From: JAAYAN01 sp964437215
GTDB lineage: Bacteria > Bacteroidota > Ignavibacteria > Ignavibacteriales > Melioribacteraceae
Assembly (NCBI GenBank): GCA_964437215.1
Contig: CAYTFZ010000039.1
Coordinates: 1-21,576 of the forward strand
Length of the DNA: 21,576 bases
Direction of reading: 5' to 3'
The position numbers and the translations under genes were made by a program. The notes below the pieces were generated by a model. That model had not been told where the DNA came from. It made no database searches and saw only the letters and a program-made list of their open reading frames with translations. How positions within the stretch are numbered: the first letter of the stretch is position 1; each line of letters starts with the position of its first letter. Shown here piece by piece: positions 7,972 through 15,938 of the stretch.

Positions 7972-8976
7972 ATGAAACAAATAACAATTAAACATATAGC
8001 TGCGGATTTAAATCTTTCGGTATCAACGGTATCCAGAGCTTTAAGCGATTACCCGAATTTAAGTCAGGCAACAAAGGATCTGGTAAAAAGTAAAGCAAAA
8101 GAGCTTGGATACCGTCCCAACATTATTGCGCGCAGTTTAAAATGCAGCACATCCGATCAAATTGGAATTATTGTTCCCGAAATAAGGCATATATTTTTTG
8201 CAGGCGCTATTCACGGAATTGAAGAAGTAGCTTACAAGAAAGGATTTACAACAATTATTGCACAATCGAACGAAGAAGTTGAAAGGGAAGAAATTAATCT
8301 TAATTCGATGTATCTTCATCGCGTAAGCGGAATAATTGCTTCAATATCGCAGACTTCAACTTCAAGCGAACATTTTAAAAAATTAATTGACCGTGGTGTA
8401 AATATTGTTTTTTTTGACAGGGATTTTGAGGATTTAAATGTTCCTAAAGTAAAGATTGATGATTTTGCTGCAGCGTATAAAATGACAAAATTTATGCTTT
8501 CCCGAGGATTTAAAAAAGTTATTCATTTTGGCGGACCTTTGCATCTTTCAATTTGCCGCTTAAGAAGAAACGGTTACGAACAGGCAATGACAGAAGCAGG
8601 TTTGGAAAAAGAAATTTTAGTTTACGAAAGCGGGATGCTTGAATCGGACGGGTATTTGCTTGCCGAAAGGATGATAAAAGACGGAATAAAAGAAGGGGCT
8701 GTTCTTGCTGTAAACGATCCGGTTGCTGTTGGAGCGCTCAGAAGATTTAAGGAATTTAATATAGATATTCCGGGTAAAGTAGGTGTGGCAGGGTTTTCCA
8801 ATAATCCCATTACCGAAATGATTACTCCCCGGCTTACAACTATTGAGCAGCCTTTTTTAGAAATGGGAAGAACAGCTGCCGAGTTGCTTATTGAAATTAT
8901 TAAAGATCCTTCCAAAAAGGGAAATCCTAAAACAGTAATTTTAGATACAAAGATGATAATAAGAGATACGGTATAA
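7972..8976 (+). CDS. LacI-family transcriptional regulator, probably of the galactose operon
   Basis: The protein has 334 residues from the ATG at 7972, where the LacI helix-turn-helix starts immediately: ITIKHIAADLNLSVSTVSRA, with recognition helix VSTVSRAL and hinge helix NIIARSLK at about 50-57. The effector domain from about residue 62 (QIGIIVPEIRHIFFAGAIHG) is a type 1 periplasmic-binding-protein fold. An upstream in-frame ATG at 7876 would add 32 residues that do not resemble the family and would overlap the divergent thioesterase leader, so I reject it. The gene is 9 bases upstream of galT and is probably co-transcribed with it, so autoregulation and galactose or a phosphorylated derivative as inducer are reasonable inferences. 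No clear Shine-Dalgarno sequence precedes the start. I could not identify an operator confidently. Confidence 0.9.
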   Translation: MKQITIKHIAADLNLSVSTVSRALSDYPNLSQATKDLVKSKAKELGYRPNIIARSLKCSTSDQIGIIVPEIRHIFFAGAIHGIEEVAYKKGFTTIIAQSNEEVEREEINLNSMYLHRVSGIIASISQTSTSSEHFKKLIDRGVNIVFFDRDFEDLNVPKVKIDDFAAAYKMTKFMLSRGFKKVIHFGGPLHLSICRLRRNGYEQAMTEAGLEKEILVYESGMLESDGYLLAERMIKDGIKEGAVLAVNDPVAVGALRRFKEFNIDIPGKVGVAGFSNNPITEMITPRLTTIEQPFLEMGRTAAELLIEIIKDPSKKGNPKTVILDTKMIIRDTV

Positions 8977-8985
8977 ATATAGATT

Positions 8986-10023
8986 ATGAAATTAGCAGAT
9001 TGCAGTCACAGAAGAAAGAATATTTTAACAGGAGAATGGGTGCTTGTATCTCCTCACAGAACAAAAAGACCCTGGCAGGGAAAGCAGGAAACGGTTCCAA
9101 AATCATCGGAGCCGGAATATTTGGATGATTGTTACTTGTGCCCCGGAAATTTAAGAGCCGGAGGAATGCAAAATCCTGAATATGATTCTGTGTTTGTATT
9201 TGTTAACGATTTCAGCGCTCTGCAAAATGAGATTGAACCATTTGAATATAATGAAAAGGGACTTTTAGAAGCAAAATCGGAAAGAGGAATTTGCAAAGTT
9301 ATCTGTTTTTCGCCAAAGCATAATTTAACTTTAGCGGAAATGGAAATTAAAGATATTGAAACAGTTATAAAAACCTGGAAGAAGGAATACAAAGACTTAG
9401 GGCAAAAACCTTCAGTCAATTACGTTCAGATATTCGAAAATAAAGGGGCAATAATGGGGTGCAGCAATCCTCATCCTCATGGTCAGATATGGGCGCAGGA
9501 ATCTATACCTAACGAAATTATAAAAGAATGTACTGCTCAAAAAGAATATTTTCTGAAAAACGGAAGGACGCTTTTAAGTGATTATATTAAAATTGAGAAG
9601 CAGAAAAACGAGCGTATTGTTTTCGAAAATGAAAGTTACGTTTTGTTAGTTCCCTTTTGGGCAGTCTGGCCTTTTGAAGTAATGATAATTTCAAAAAGAG
9701 AAATACAAAATATTTTGCAGTTTACCGATAAAGAAAACAGAGATTTTGCAGAAATAATTAAAGTTGCAGCAATAAAATATGATAACATTTTTAATGTATC
9801 ATTCCCTTATTCTGCAGGAATGCATCAAGCTCCTACAGACGGAAATGATTATCCCGAATGGCATTTTCATATGCATTTTTATCCTCCTCTTTTGCGCTCG
9901 GCAAGCATTAAAAAATTTATGGTAGGATACGAAATGTTAGCTGAGCCTCAGCGCGATATAACGCCCGAAAAAACTGCTTTATTTTTGAAACAGATTGATA
10001 ATATCCACTACAAATTGAAATAA
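8986..10023 (+). CDS. galT: galactose-1-phosphate uridylyltransferase
   Basis: GalT transfers UMP from UDP-glucose to galactose-1-phosphate in the Leloir pathway. The active-site segment SNPHPHGQ contains H163 and the nucleophile H165 (matching E. coli His164 and His166). Zinc ligands C49 and C52 (CYLC) and H112 match the E. coli Cys52, Cys55 and His115 set, and the late EWHFHMHFYPP segment supplies the second metal-binding histidines. The 345 residues agree with the 348 of E. coli GalT. The protein begins 9 bases after the regulator stop and ends 19 bases before galK, which places it in one operon with them. Residue correspondences are from memory of the E. coli enzyme; the motifs are seen directly. 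Confidence 0.95.
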   Translation: MKLADCSHRRKNILTGEWVLVSPHRTKRPWQGKQETVPKSSEPEYLDDCYLCPGNLRAGGMQNPEYDSVFVFVNDFSALQNEIEPFEYNEKGLLEAKSERGICKVICFSPKHNLTLAEMEIKDIETVIKTWKKEYKDLGQKPSVNYVQIFENKGAIMGCSNPHPHGQIWAQESIPNEIIKECTAQKEYFLKNGRTLLSDYIKIEKQKNERIVFENESYVLLVPFWAVWPFEVMIISKREIQNILQFTDKENRDFAEIIKVAAIKYDNIFNVSFPYSAGMHQAPTDGNDYPEWHFHMHFYPPLLRSASIKKFMVGYEMLAEPQRDITPEKTALFLKQIDNIHYKLK

Positions 10024-10042
10024 TTTATAATAACAGGAAAGA

Positions 10043-11299
10043 ATGGAAAAAGAATATTCTATTAGTGAAATTTATGGGAATGATAAATCTGCAATTATAA
10101 CCCAGAAAATCCGTTACGAAAAATTAAAAAATAAATTCAGCGAGGTTTTTGGATATAAACCGTACGAATTTTTCAGTTCTCCCGGCAGGACTGAAATTAG
10201 CGGAAACCATACCGACCACAACAGAGGGAAGGTTATTGCGGCAAGTATAAATCTGGACTCGATTGCTGCAGCTGCAAAACACAATGAGCACATAAAAATA
10301 TTTTCCGATGGATATGAGTCTCCGTTTGAGGTAGATTTAAATAAGCTGGAAATATGTAAAAGCGAATCCGGAACAACTACTGCATTAATCCGGGGTATTG
10401 CCGCTGGATTTAAACAAAAAGGTTACAAGATAGGTGGTTTTGAAGCTTTTATTACAAGCGATGTTTTACAAGGTTCAGGATTAAGTTCGTCTGCATCAGT
10501 AGAAGTGCTGATTGGTACAATTTTAAACCATTTTTATAATAATGCTGAAATTTTGCCGGAAGAAATTGCAAAAATCAGCCAGTTTTCGGAAAATAAGTAT
10601 TTTATGAAACCCTGCGGATTAATGGACCAAATGGCTTGCGCCGTTGGCGGGATTATTGGAATTGATTTCAAGGAAACTGAAAGTCCGATTGTTGAAAAAA
10701 TAAATTTCGAGTTTTCGCGGGAAAACTATTCGCTGATTATTGTTCATACAGGCGGTTCACATTTTAATCTTACAGAAGAATATGCCTCAATACCCGAAGA
10801 AATGTTTTCTGTAGCTGCTCATTTAGGCAGAGATGTCTGCCGCGAAATTAATTTTCAAACATATCTTGAAAATATTACAGAATTGCGAAATAAAGTGAGC
10901 GATAGGGCGCTTTTACGGGCATTGCACTTTTTCAAAGAAAACAACAGAGTTGAAAAGCAAATTGAAGCATTAAAAAATAGTGATTTCCCCTTATTTCTTA
11001 AATACGTTAAGGAATCAGGTAATTCGTCATTTAAATGGCTTCAGAACATATATTCATCATCAAATGTATCCTGCCAGAATATTACACTTGCATTGGCAAT
11101 GACAGAAGAGTTTATCGAAATAAATGGTGCAGGCGCCTGCCGCATTCATGGCGGAGGATTTGAAGGTACTATTCAGGTTTTTATACCAAAGATAAATGTT
11201 AAGGATTATCAAAAATTTATTACTGGATTATTCAGCGATTTTAAAATTTATGAATTATCTATAAGAGCAATGGGAGCAGTAAAAGTAACCGGCATATAG
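10043..11299 (+). CDS. galK: galactokinase (GHMP kinase) with a variant sugar-binding motif
   Basis: GalK phosphorylates galactose at C1 with ATP. The three GHMP motifs are present: GRTEISGNHTDHN at 48-60, the ATP loop LQGSGLSSSASVEV at 142-155, and a C-terminal HGGGFEGT. The probable catalytic Asp is D195 in CGLMDQMA, and R49 matches the E. coli catalytic arginine. The classic motif GEHTDYN reads GNHTDHN here, so the glutamate that contacts the sugar in characterised enzymes is Asn55; similar GNHTDH versions occur in galactokinases annotated in Clostridia. At 418 residues it is longer than E. coli GalK (382), mostly through an N-terminal extension of about 12 residues plus internal loops. 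An AGGAAAG precedes the ATG. Position between galT and the Na+/galactose symporter strongly supports galactokinase over another GHMP kinase. Confidence 0.9.
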   Translation: MEKEYSISEIYGNDKSAIITQKIRYEKLKNKFSEVFGYKPYEFFSSPGRTEISGNHTDHNRGKVIAASINLDSIAAAAKHNEHIKIFSDGYESPFEVDLNKLEICKSESGTTTALIRGIAAGFKQKGYKIGGFEAFITSDVLQGSGLSSSASVEVLIGTILNHFYNNAEILPEEIAKISQFSENKYFMKPCGLMDQMACAVGGIIGIDFKETESPIVEKINFEFSRENYSLIIVHTGGSHFNLTEEYASIPEEMFSVAAHLGRDVCREINFQTYLENITELRNKVSDRALLRALHFFKENNRVEKQIEALKNSDFPLFLKYVKESGNSSFKWLQNIYSSSNVSCQNITLALAMTEEFIEINGAGACRIHGGGFEGTIQVFIPKINVKDYQKFITGLFSDFKIYELSIRAMGAVKVTGI

Positions 11300-11356
11300 A
11301 AAAAATATAATTATCGGATTACAAATAAATAATCATTAAATTTTTCCGGAGATATA

Positions 11357-12994
11357 ATGAATTTCAGTACAATTGATTATCTTGTTTTTCTTGGATACAT
11401 TCTGGGGATAGTTACTTTAGGCTTGTATGTTTCGAGGAGTAAAAAGGGACACGAAACAAATTCGCAGGATTATTTTTTGGCAGGGAAAACTTTACCTTGG
11501 TGGGCAATCGGGTCATCCTTGATTGCAGCAAATATTTCTGCCGAACAGTTTATTGGGATGTCGGGTTCAGGTTTTGCTATCGGACTTGCGATTGCCTCTT
11601 ACGAATGGATGTCGGCAATTACTTTAATAATTGTCGGTAAATTTTTCCTACCCATTTTTATAGAAAAAAAACTTTACACAATCCCTGAATTTATCGAACA
11701 AAGATTCAGCACGAATCTTAAAACTATTTTAGCTGTTTTTTGGGTAGCGTTGTTTGTTTTTGTAAATCTTACTTCTGTAATGTTTCTTGGCGGAAAAGCT
11801 ATCGATACAATTATTGGGAATGGTGATGGAAGTTTGATTATGTACGCAATAACAGGACTTGTAATAATTACGGCAGCATATTCACTTTACGGCGGACTTG
11901 CAGCTGTAGCATGGACAGATGTTGTTCAGGTAGTACTTCTAATAATTGGCGGGCTTGTAACTACATTTATCGCTTTGGATTATGTTACTCCTGAAGGCGG
12001 CGTGATGAACGGATTTTCTCATATTTTTAATGTTGCCGATGAAAAATTTCATATGATTTTATCCCGCGATAATCCTGAATTTTTTAACTTGCCTGGCATC
12101 GCTGTATTAATTGGCGGACTTTGGGTTGCAAATCTTTATTATTGGGGTTTTAACCAGTATATAATTCAACGCACTTTAGCTGCAAAATCATTAAAAGAGT
12201 CTCAAAGAGGAATTGCTTTTGCTGCTTTTCTTAAAATGATAATCCCATTAATTGTTGTAATACCGGGCATTGTTGCTTACGTTTTATATACTCAGCCCGA
12301 AGGAACAAATATAATTGCCGGAGTTAAAGATGCTTTTGCAAAACCAGATGGTGGAATAAATTTCGATAAATCTTATCCCTGGCTGATCAGTGTTTTTGTT
12401 CCAGTAGGGTTTAAAGGATTAGTTTTAGCAGCGCTTACGGCTGCAATAGTTTCTTCATTAGGTTCAATGGTAAATTCAACTTCAACAATATTTACAATGG
12501 ATATTTATAAGCCTTATTTAAATAAAACCGCGAGCGAGAAAAATTTGGTTAAAACAGGTAGAATAGTTGCAACTTCAGCTTTAGTTATTGCCGCATTTCT
12601 CGCTCCGTTTTTAGGAAATATTCCTCAAATGTTTCAATATATTCAGGAATATACCGGGTTGGTAAGTCCTGGAGTATTGGCTGTGTTTTTGCTCGGGCTT
12701 TTCTGGAAAAAAACTACAAACAAGGCAGCAATTGTGGGAATTCTCAGTTCAATTCTTGTGGCATTTCTGCTTAAATTGCCGGCGGTTAATTTACCTTGGA
12801 TGGATCAGATGATGTACACTTGCTTAATTACAATGGTAATTATTGCCGGAGTAAGCATGGTAACTTCCGAAAATGTTGATGACCCGAAAGCTATTCAGCT
12901 TACTTCAACTTTATTCAAAACGGATTCTGTATTTAATATATCTGCTTATATAATTCTTGTAATTCTTGCAGTATTGTATTCGGTTTTCTGGTAA
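11357..12994 (+). CDS. Na+/galactose (glucose) symporter, vSGLT-like, SSS family
   Basis: The 545-residue protein is very close to Vibrio parahaemolyticus vSGLT (about 543 residues), with long stretches that I recognise as near-identical, for example GLWVANLYYWGFNQYIIQRT (254-273) and EYTGLVSPGVLAVFLLGLFW. Residues that bind galactose in the vSGLT structure appear conserved: Q64, E83, N259, Y262 (inner gate), K293 and Q430, matching vSGLT Q69, E88, N260, Y263, K294 and Q428. The Na2-site serines appear as S366-S367. About 14 membrane helices are expected. It sits in the inner membrane and imports galactose with Na+. The gene follows galK by 57 bases, with CCGGAG before the ATG, and ends at a strong terminator. 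The numbering of vSGLT is from memory. Confidence 0.94.
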   Translation: MNFSTIDYLVFLGYILGIVTLGLYVSRSKKGHETNSQDYFLAGKTLPWWAIGSSLIAANISAEQFIGMSGSGFAIGLAIASYEWMSAITLIIVGKFFLPIFIEKKLYTIPEFIEQRFSTNLKTILAVFWVALFVFVNLTSVMFLGGKAIDTIIGNGDGSLIMYAITGLVIITAAYSLYGGLAAVAWTDVVQVVLLIIGGLVTTFIALDYVTPEGGVMNGFSHIFNVADEKFHMILSRDNPEFFNLPGIAVLIGGLWVANLYYWGFNQYIIQRTLAAKSLKESQRGIAFAAFLKMIIPLIVVIPGIVAYVLYTQPEGTNIIAGVKDAFAKPDGGINFDKSYPWLISVFVPVGFKGLVLAALTAAIVSSLGSMVNSTSTIFTMDIYKPYLNKTASEKNLVKTGRIVATSALVIAAFLAPFLGNIPQMFQYIQEYTGLVSPGVLAVFLLGLFWKKTTNKAAIVGILSSILVAFLLKLPAVNLPWMDQMMYTCLITMVIIAGVSMVTSENVDDPKAIQLTSTLFKTDSVFNISAYIILVILAVLYSVFW

Positions 12995-13006
12995 TTATTT
13001 CTCAAT

Positions 13007-13038
13007 AAAAGGCAGGATTAAGTGCAATCCTGCTTTTT
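13007..13038 (+). terminator. intrinsic terminator ending the galactose operon
   Basis: A perfect 8-bp stem, GCAGGATT (13012-13019) and AATCCTGC (13026-13033), with an AAGTGC loop, is flanked by A residues on the 5' side and five T residues at 13034-13038. It follows the symporter stop codon by 12 bases. Confidence 0.9.
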
Positions 13039-13138
13039 AATATTTAAAATTTATCATTCAAATAATTCTTTATTTAAAGTAAAATTATTATTTTGTTCCC
13101 TTAAATATTGAGTAATATCATATATTTTCGGGGGAAGT

Positions 13139-13588
13139 ATGGATTTGCAATTTTACAAAGAAAGCATCACTCCTATATTTGAATTTTTACAAACTTTATC
13201 CAAAGAGCAAATTGAATATAAACCCGCAAAAGATAAGTGGTCTGTTCACGAAATCATTATCCATCTTGCAGATGTAGAAGTTCAGGCTCACTGCCGAATC
13301 CGGTCCATATTAGCAAATAAAAACAAAAGTTTAATTAATAATGATGAAATGGACTGGTCAATTATTTTGGATTATTCGTCAACCAACCTTGAAGACGCTG
13401 GAAATCTTATAAAATTATTACGTAAAATAAACTACGAACTTTTGATAAAACTTAAGACCGAACACTTTAAACTAAAGGGAATTCATTCAATTAGAGGTGA
13501 AATTTCATTAGAAAATTTAATAGAAATGTATGCGCAGCACACGCTTAACCATTTAAACCAGATGAAAAGGAACATTTTAACGATATAA
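13139..13588 (+). CDS. DinB-like putative metal-dependent enzyme (DinB_2 superfamily)
   Basis: The 149-residue protein is predicted to be a four-helix bundle. The three metal-binding histidines of the DinB/YfiT superfamily are in place: H42 (IIHLADVE), H134 and H138 (YAQHTLNHLNQM). The WSVHEIIIHLADVE and LEDAGNLIKLLR segments also fit. Members include bacillithiol-S-transferases and mycothiol-dependent enzymes, but most have no known substrate, and nothing here narrows it. The ATG follows GGGGGA with only 3 bases between, the same layout as the TTG-started gene at 15708. A terminator lies upstream, so it has its own promoter in 13039-13138; it ends 37 bases before the sugar symporter gene and may be co-transcribed with it. 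Confidence 0.82.
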   Translation: MDLQFYKESITPIFEFLQTLSKEQIEYKPAKDKWSVHEIIIHLADVEVQAHCRIRSILANKNKSLINNDEMDWSIILDYSSTNLEDAGNLIKLLRKINYELLIKLKTEHFKLKGIHSIRGEISLENLIEMYAQHTLNHLNQMKRNILTI

Positions 13589-13625
13589 TCTAATTGCAGT
13601 AATAAATTTTATCATAGGAGATAAA

Positions 13626-15041
13626 ATGAGCGAAAACGATCAGAAAGTGCCATTTTTTGAAAAAATATCTTATGGATTTGGAGACTTGGCTTCAGTTCTT
13701 TATTGGCAGACATTTATGCTTTATTTCACTTATTTTTATACTGATGTATTCTTAATTCCCGCCAAAATTGCGGCAACAATGTTTTTGATAAGCCGTCTTT
13801 GGGATGGCGTTAATGATCCGATGATGGGAGTAATAGCCGATAGAACCAACACCCGTTGGGGGAAATTCCGCCCATATATGCTTTGGATGGCGGTTCCATT
13901 TGCAATTATGGGGGTTCTTACATTTACTGTCCCCGATTTTGATCTTAATGGAAGAATAATTTGGGCTTATGCAACTTTTATGGGAATTATGATGCTTTAC
14001 ACAGCTATTAATATTCCTTACACAGCTTTACTTGGGGTTATTTCCGGAGATTCAATTGAAAGAACAAAGGTTTCGCAGGCGAAATTTATTTTTGCTTTTG
14101 CTGCAGGAATTATTGTATCTGCAACATTGCTTCCAATGGTTAAGTATTTTGGAGGCGGAGATGAAGCTAAGGGATGGCAATATTCGTTCATTGTTTACGG
14201 TATTGCATTTATTATTTTCTTTTTAATTGCCTTTGCAGGAACCAAAGAAAGGATTCAGCCTCCTAAATCCCAAAAGTCTTCGTTAAAGAAAGATTTATTG
14301 GATCTTATTACAAATAAACCATGGCTTATTCTGTTAGCAACTACAATAACTTTTATACTTTTTGTTGCAGCAAAAGGGAGCGTTACCGTTCATTATTTTA
14401 AGTATGTAATATCATCTCAAAATTTATCGTTGCCCTTTCTTGGAAATAATACATATGATTTCGAAACTCTTACTTCAGCCTATAATACAATCGGGCAAAT
14501 ATCATCGTTGCTGGGTGTTCTTCTTGTCGGCTGGATAGCGAAAAAAATTGGAAAAAAGAGAGCGTTTCTAATAATTTTTCTGATTGCTATTTTCAGTACA
14601 GCAATAGTTTATTTCCTTTCTGCAAAGCAGCTTGGCTGGATATTCTTTTTTCAAATTACCGGTTCGATGACAGGCGGACCTTTAAGCGTTTTATTATGGG
14701 CAATGTATGCTGATACCGCTGATTATGCAGAATGGAAAAATGGCAGAAGAGCAACAGGACTTATTTTTTCAGCATCTACAATGTCGCAAAAAATCGGCTG
14801 GGCGTTGGGTGCATTTGTTGCACTAAATTTAATGTCACAAGTGGGGTTTGAACCGAATGTTGAACAATCTGCAGAAAGTATGAAGGGATTAATATTGCTT
14901 TTTACACTGATTCCGGCTGCATTAGGTATTGTTAGTATGGCTGCTATATTAGCTTATCCGTTGAATGATAAACGTGTTGCCGAAGTTGAAATTGAATTAA
15001 ATGAAAGACGGAAACTGGATAATAATAATTCCGACTTATAA
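13626..15041 (+). CDS. GPH-family (MelB-like) cation/sugar symporter
   Basis: The 471-residue protein is a 12-helix major facilitator of the glycoside-pentoside-hexuronide family. The signature ISRLWDGVNDPMMGVIADRT contains D60 and D64, matching the cation-site Asp55 and Asp59 of E. coli MelB, and is followed by TRWGKFRPY. It sits in the inner membrane and co-transports a sugar or glycoside with Na+ or H+. Closeness to the galactose operon suggests a galactoside such as lactose or melibiose, but no alpha- or beta-galactosidase is in the window, so the substrate is open. The start has a good AGGAG five bases before the ATG. The next protein-like sequence downstream (15060-15191) is a fragment, so a partner gene may have been lost. 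Confidence 0.9.
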   Translation: MSENDQKVPFFEKISYGFGDLASVLYWQTFMLYFTYFYTDVFLIPAKIAATMFLISRLWDGVNDPMMGVIADRTNTRWGKFRPYMLWMAVPFAIMGVLTFTVPDFDLNGRIIWAYATFMGIMMLYTAINIPYTALLGVISGDSIERTKVSQAKFIFAFAAGIIVSATLLPMVKYFGGGDEAKGWQYSFIVYGIAFIIFFLIAFAGTKERIQPPKSQKSSLKKDLLDLITNKPWLILLATTITFILFVAAKGSVTVHYFKYVISSQNLSLPFLGNNTYDFETLTSAYNTIGQISSLLGVLLVGWIAKKIGKKRAFLIIFLIAIFSTAIVYFLSAKQLGWIFFFQITGSMTGGPLSVLLWAMYADTADYAEWKNGRRATGLIFSASTMSQKIGWALGAFVALNLMSQVGFEPNVEQSAESMKGLILLFTLIPAALGIVSMAAILAYPLNDKRVAEVEIELNERRKLDNNNSDL

Positions 15042-15059
15042 GAAATATTGTATCGATAA

Positions 15060-15191
15060 CGTAATAAATATTGGAGTACAAAAGAAAGAATTTCAATCCA
15101 GCTGGATATACAATATGCTGTTAATTCAATTGAAGGCGATCAGAGTAAGAATTTTTTAGCTGCCGGGGTAAGATTAGCCCAGGTTTTGTAA
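15060..15191 (+). pseudogene. C-terminal remnant of a lost gene, perhaps an outer-membrane beta-barrel
   Basis: The plus strand is open for 43 codons with no ATG, GTG or TTG near its beginning that has a proper context, then stops with TAA at 15189-15191. The peptide looks like real protein: ISIQLDIQYAVNSIEG, then NFLAAGVRLAQVL at the end. Alternating polar and hydrophobic residues and a strand-like end resemble the last strands of an outer-membrane barrel or another beta-rich protein, but I do not recognise a family. A GGAG at 15073-15076 looks like a stranded ribosome-binding site, as if the gene's body had been deleted between its leader and its 3' end. It could also be chance: roughly 40 open codons are not rare in AT-rich DNA. 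Confidence 0.4.
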
Positions 15192-15231
15192 AACACAATT
15201 TGAAAAGAAAATAAGTTTACGGAATATTTCA

Positions 15232-15270
15232 TCCGGCAAACAGTTCCTAAAATTGTTTTACCGGATTTCT
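15232..15270 (+). terminator. possible terminator between convergent units
   Basis: TCCGG (15232-15236) pairs with CCGGA (15261-15265), and AAACA (15238-15242) pairs with TGTTT (15254-15258) around an 11-base loop, with a small bulge between the two stems. The following sequence is only moderately T-rich (TTTCTGCATTT). It lies between the plus-strand remnant and the minus-strand unknown gene, a sensible place for a terminator. Confidence 0.4.
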
Positions 15271-15279
15271 GCATTTAAT

Positions 15280-15708
15280 CTAAAATAATAATTTATAAAA
15301 GCTTATCATTCCAAGAATAAATATTGAAATAAGAATAAAAAGTCCTGCAAGGCATCCGAAACGCAAAGCTTTTTCTTTCCATTCATCGTTATCATTCTCT
15401 TTTTTTACATATTCAGGTTTCTTCTCGGAAAGTTCAATATATTGAAGATAAATGCTGCTTTCCTTATCAATCCAGTCAGCTTCGTAGTTAAGAGGAATTT
15501 TTTGATTTTCGGATAAGCTGGAATTTTCATCAATTTCCCGTGCAGCTTTTAACAGATTTGCAGCATAAAGTTCAAGTCCCTGCTTATTTGCTTTAATATA
15601 ACTTTCATCTTCGCCTCCGCCGTACACAAAAATTCCGAAAGTAGCTTTTTCGGCTGAACTTTTTGATTCAATTTCCTCAATTATTTTAAGTAAATCATCC
15701 TTGTTCAA
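15280..15708 (-). CDS. tail-anchored membrane protein of unknown function
   Basis: The 142-residue protein is not one I recognise. Residues 1-110 are hydrophilic and mostly helical: a charged N-terminus, a GIFVYGGGEDESY segment (25-37), then a predicted amphipathic helix KANKQGLELYAANLLKAARE (39-58). Residues 115-138 are a single hydrophobic helix (CLAGLFILISIFILGMIS) at the C-terminus, so the protein is likely anchored in the inner membrane with the soluble part in the cytoplasm. There is no signal peptide. No in-frame ATG exists near the start; the TTG at 15708 is preceded by GGGGGA three bases away, the same arrangement as the DinB-like gene, which supports it. The upstream neighbour is divergent (cysE), so it may share the 15709-15938 promoter region. 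Confidence 0.6.
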   Translation of the reverse strand: MNKDDLLKIIEEIESKSSAEKATFGIFVYGGGEDESYIKANKQGLELYAANLLKAAREIDENSSLSENQKIPLNYEADWIDKESSIYLQYIELSEKKPEYVKKENDNDEWKEKALRFGCLAGLFILISIFILGMISFYKLLF

Positions 15709-15863
15709 AAATCCCCCGTAAAAATTTTACAAATTATATTTTAATATTAATAAAAATACAAAAATCTCTTAAACTGAAAATCAGTTAATAAGAAATAATT
15801 CAAAAATATCAGAGAAAAAATTTTATCCAAACAAACCTTTATTTATTAAAATCATTTTGAACC

Positions 15864-15879
15864 TATATTTCGAAATATA
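15864..15879. promoter_or_regulatory. perfect 16-bp palindrome in the cysE upstream region, candidate operator
   Basis: TATATTTCGAAATATA reads the same on both strands with no mismatch and no spacer. It lies 60 bases upstream of the cysE start codon, in the 230-base divergent region between the unknown tail-anchored gene and cysE-cysK. Perfect dyads of this size typically bind dimeric regulators. The AT-rich base composition makes chance palindromes somewhat likelier, and no promoter can be placed with certainty beside it. Confidence 0.35.
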
Positions 15880-15938
15880 TGTTTTTATTATTAAGTTTGT
15901 CTTATAAAATAAACTTCTTGGTTAAAACTACACATTAT

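Noticed and set aside
7955..7978. Imperfect inverted repeat over the lacI start codon as an autoregulatory operator
   Set aside because: Only 5-bp arms (TTTCA and TGAAA) with a 12-base gap and no central CG symmetry; not better than chance in AT-rich sequence.
15879..15938. N-terminal extension of CysE giving a hydrophobic leader
   Set aside because: CysE is cytosolic, the extension has no family match and begins at the edge of the palindrome; the ATG at 15939 fits better.
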